This document shows positions 62,652 to 64,000 of a stretch of 64,000 nt of DNA, in pieces. The position numbers and the translations under genes were made by a program. Under the pieces are notes generated by a model. The model saw only the letters and a program-made list of their open reading frames with translations, was not told the DNA's origin and made no database searches. Source of the stretch: Paracoccus shandongensis (lineage in GTDB: Bacteria; Pseudomonadota; Alphaproteobacteria; Rhodobacterales; Rhodobacteraceae); NCBI RefSeq assembly GCF_017315735.1, contig NZ_JAFLRK010000001.1:372001-436000 (forward strand), written 5' to 3'. Positions within the stretch are counted from its first letter, which is position 1; each line of letters starts with the position of its first letter.

Positions 62652-64000
62652 TTACTCCGCGCTGCTCCGCGCATAGACATCCTCATACCGGATGATGTCG
62701 TCCTCGCCCAGATAACTGCCGGTCTGCACCTCGATCAGCACCATCGGCACCTTGCCGGGGTTTTCCATCCGGTGAACCGCGCCCAGCGGCACATAGATCG
62801 ACTGGTTTTCCGTCACCAGCGTCACGGTGTCGTCCACCGTGACCTTGGCCGTGCCGCTGACGACGATCCAGTGTTCCGACCGATGCACATGGCTTTGCAG
62901 CGAGAGCGACGCGCCGGGCTTGACCACGATCCGCTTGACCTGGAAGCGGTCGGCCAGGGCCAGCGTCTCGAACCAGCCCCAGGGGCGGTGGTCGCGCGGG
63001 AATGCGGTCGCCTGCTTGCAGCCCTTGGCCTTCAGCGCGGCGACGGCATGGCGCACGTCCTGCGCGCGGCTCTTGTCCGCCACCAGCACCGCGTCCGCCG
63101 TCGCCACCACCATCACGTCGGTCAGGCCGATGCCCACGACCTGCAAATCCTCGCTGTCGGACCGCAGCAGCACGTCATGGCAGTCGATGGCCGTCGAGTT
63201 GCCGTCCGTGACGACCCCATCATCCGTGGGCGATTCCAGCAGCGCCTCGCGCCAGACGGCGTCCCAACCGCCCAGGTCGGACCAGCGTTCGGAAAAGCGC
63301 ACCACGGTCAGGTTGCCGGCCTTTTCCATCACGGCATAGTCGATGGACTGGTCGGGCAGGCTGTCCCAAGGCGTCTTGGCCAGCCGCAGAAAGCCGATGT
63401 CGTCCTTGGCATCATCCAGGGCCGTCAGCACGGGCGACAGGTATTCGGGCGCATGGGCGCGAAACGCGTCGATCATCACACGCGCCTTGAACAGGAAGAT
63501 CCCGGCGTTCCACAGGAAATTGCCCCCTGCCAGCATCTGCGCCGCCGTGGCCGCGTCGGGCTTTTCGACAAAGCGCGCCAAGGGCTGCGGGCCATCGCCC
63601 TGTCCGGCCAGTTCCAGATAGCCATAGCCGGTCTCGGGACGGTCGGGGGTGATGCCGAACGTGACGATCTGGCCTTCTGTCGCCGGTTCCATGCCCTGCC
63701 GCACGGCGCGCGCGAAGGCGGCGCTGTCCGGGATCACGTGGTCCGAAGGGGCAACCAGCAGCAGCCCTTCGGGATCCTTGGCCGCGACCATCAGGGCCGC
63801 GACCAGGATCGCGGGGGCGGTGTTGCGGCCCGAGGGCTCGATCACGATGGCGCCGGGGCGGATGCCCACTTGGTCCAACTGTTCCGCCACGATGAAGCGG
63901 AAATCGGCGTTGGTCATCACCACCGGGTCTGCGAAGTCCGGGCCCGCCAGCCTGCGGGCCGATGCCTGGAACAGCGTCTCCTCGCCCACCAAGGGCGCGA
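62652..64000 (-). CDS. manC: Mannose-1-phosphate guanylyltransferase/mannose-6-phosphate isomerase, partial
   Basis: The gene continues past the right edge; the reading frame is open through base 64000, and the sequence begins in APLVGEETLF, just after the N-terminal GGSGTR region that would be outside the window. The visible 449 residues cover most of the nucleotidyltransferase domain (SDHVIPDS, TGYGYLEL, FLWNAGIFLF) and the C-terminal type II isomerase/cupin domain (RPWGWFETL, SLQSHVHRSEHWIVVSGTA). It makes GDP-mannose for surface polysaccharide. No other polysaccharide gene is in view. Confidence 0.93.
   Translation of the reverse strand, partial: APLVGEETLFQASARRLAGPDFADPVVMTNADFRFIVAEQLDQVGIRPGAIVIEPSGRNTAPAILVAALMVAAKDPEGLLLVAPSDHVIPDSAAFARAVRQGMEPATEGQIVTFGITPDRPETGYGYLELAGQGDGPQPLARFVEKPDAATAAQMLAGGNFLWNAGIFLFKARVMIDAFRAHAPEYLSPVLTALDDAKDDIGFLRLAKTPWDSLPDQSIDYAVMEKAGNLTVVRFSERWSDLGGWDAVWREALLESPTDDGVVTDGNSTAIDCHDVLLRSDSEDLQVVGIGLTDVMVVATADAVLVADKSRAQDVRHAVAALKAKGCKQATAFPRDHRPWGWFETLALADRFQVKRIVVKPGASLSLQSHVHRSEHWIVVSGTAKVTVDDTVTLVTENQSIYVPLGAVHRMENPGKVPMVLIEVQTGSYLGEDDIIRYEDVYARSSAE

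Overview
The window is one stretch of a high-GC alphaproteobacterial chromosome, most likely a Paracoccus or close relative in Rhodobacteraceae. This rests on gene content and order rather than a database match: a separate F1-ATPase operon atpHAGDC, class II DAHP synthase, a split cobalamin methionine synthase, an Asp-lined porphobilinogen synthase, a Mur-like regulator divergent from a sit-type Mn/Fe transporter, and strong C/G third-position bias. Most of it is ordinary chromosomal backbone. One tRNA gene (Ala, anticodon CGC) is present. No rRNA, CRISPR array or intact insertion sequence was seen.

Layout. 1-7.1 kb: homoserine dehydrogenase, a lytic transglycosylase, ssb, aroK-aroB (minus strand), then a plus-strand chain of a 51-aa membrane peptide, an exported protein and the XerD-type recombinase. 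7-10.3 kb: EamA transporter, lauroyl-type acyltransferase, flavin-dependent monooxygenase and a YigZ protein. 10.3-14.3 kb: Fur-family regulator divergent from a four-gene metal ABC transporter, with a 26-bp operator between them. 14.3-20.5 kb: GH1 glycosidase, CoxE-like VWA protein, M48 peptidase, a hydrolase/cytochrome P450 pair and tRNA-Ala. 20.5-24.6 kb: NCS1 permease, DAHP synthase and a GlxA-type regulator. 24.7-29.6 kb: F1-ATPase. 30-41.2 kb: methyltransferase, glyoxalase II, clpA, pabB-pabC, mfd, a membrane protein and hemB. 41.2-46.9 kb: a lower-GC VPxxA-CTERM protein, an IalB-like protein, a SYLF lipoprotein, a GntR regulator, a YgjP-type peptidase, a FYDLN protein and a secreted Ntn hydrolase. 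47-50.9 kb: an accessory patch with a metacaspase/M15-peptidase fusion, a transposase remnant and an antitoxin/zeta-toxin pair. 51-64 kb: guaB, an outer-membrane protein, a P-loop protein, metA, ppk2, an SDR enzyme, a polyamine-type binding protein, split methionine synthase (metH1/metH2) and a manC-type enzyme that runs off the right edge.

Shared pathways: hom, metA and metH1/metH2 are steps of methionine synthesis. aroG, aroB, aroK and pabB/pabC cover the shikimate-to-folate branch. The sit operon and its regulator form a self-contained metal-uptake unit.

Three things deserve attention. The metacaspase/M15 fusion at 46987-49416 is the best candidate for an undescribed system. A family of GC-hairpin/GGATATTT elements occurs at least four times between genes, once inside the metal-transporter operon. 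An 86-nt run of G flanked by a perfect 88-bp direct repeat at 58418-58679 is almost certainly a sequencing or assembly artefact rather than biology.
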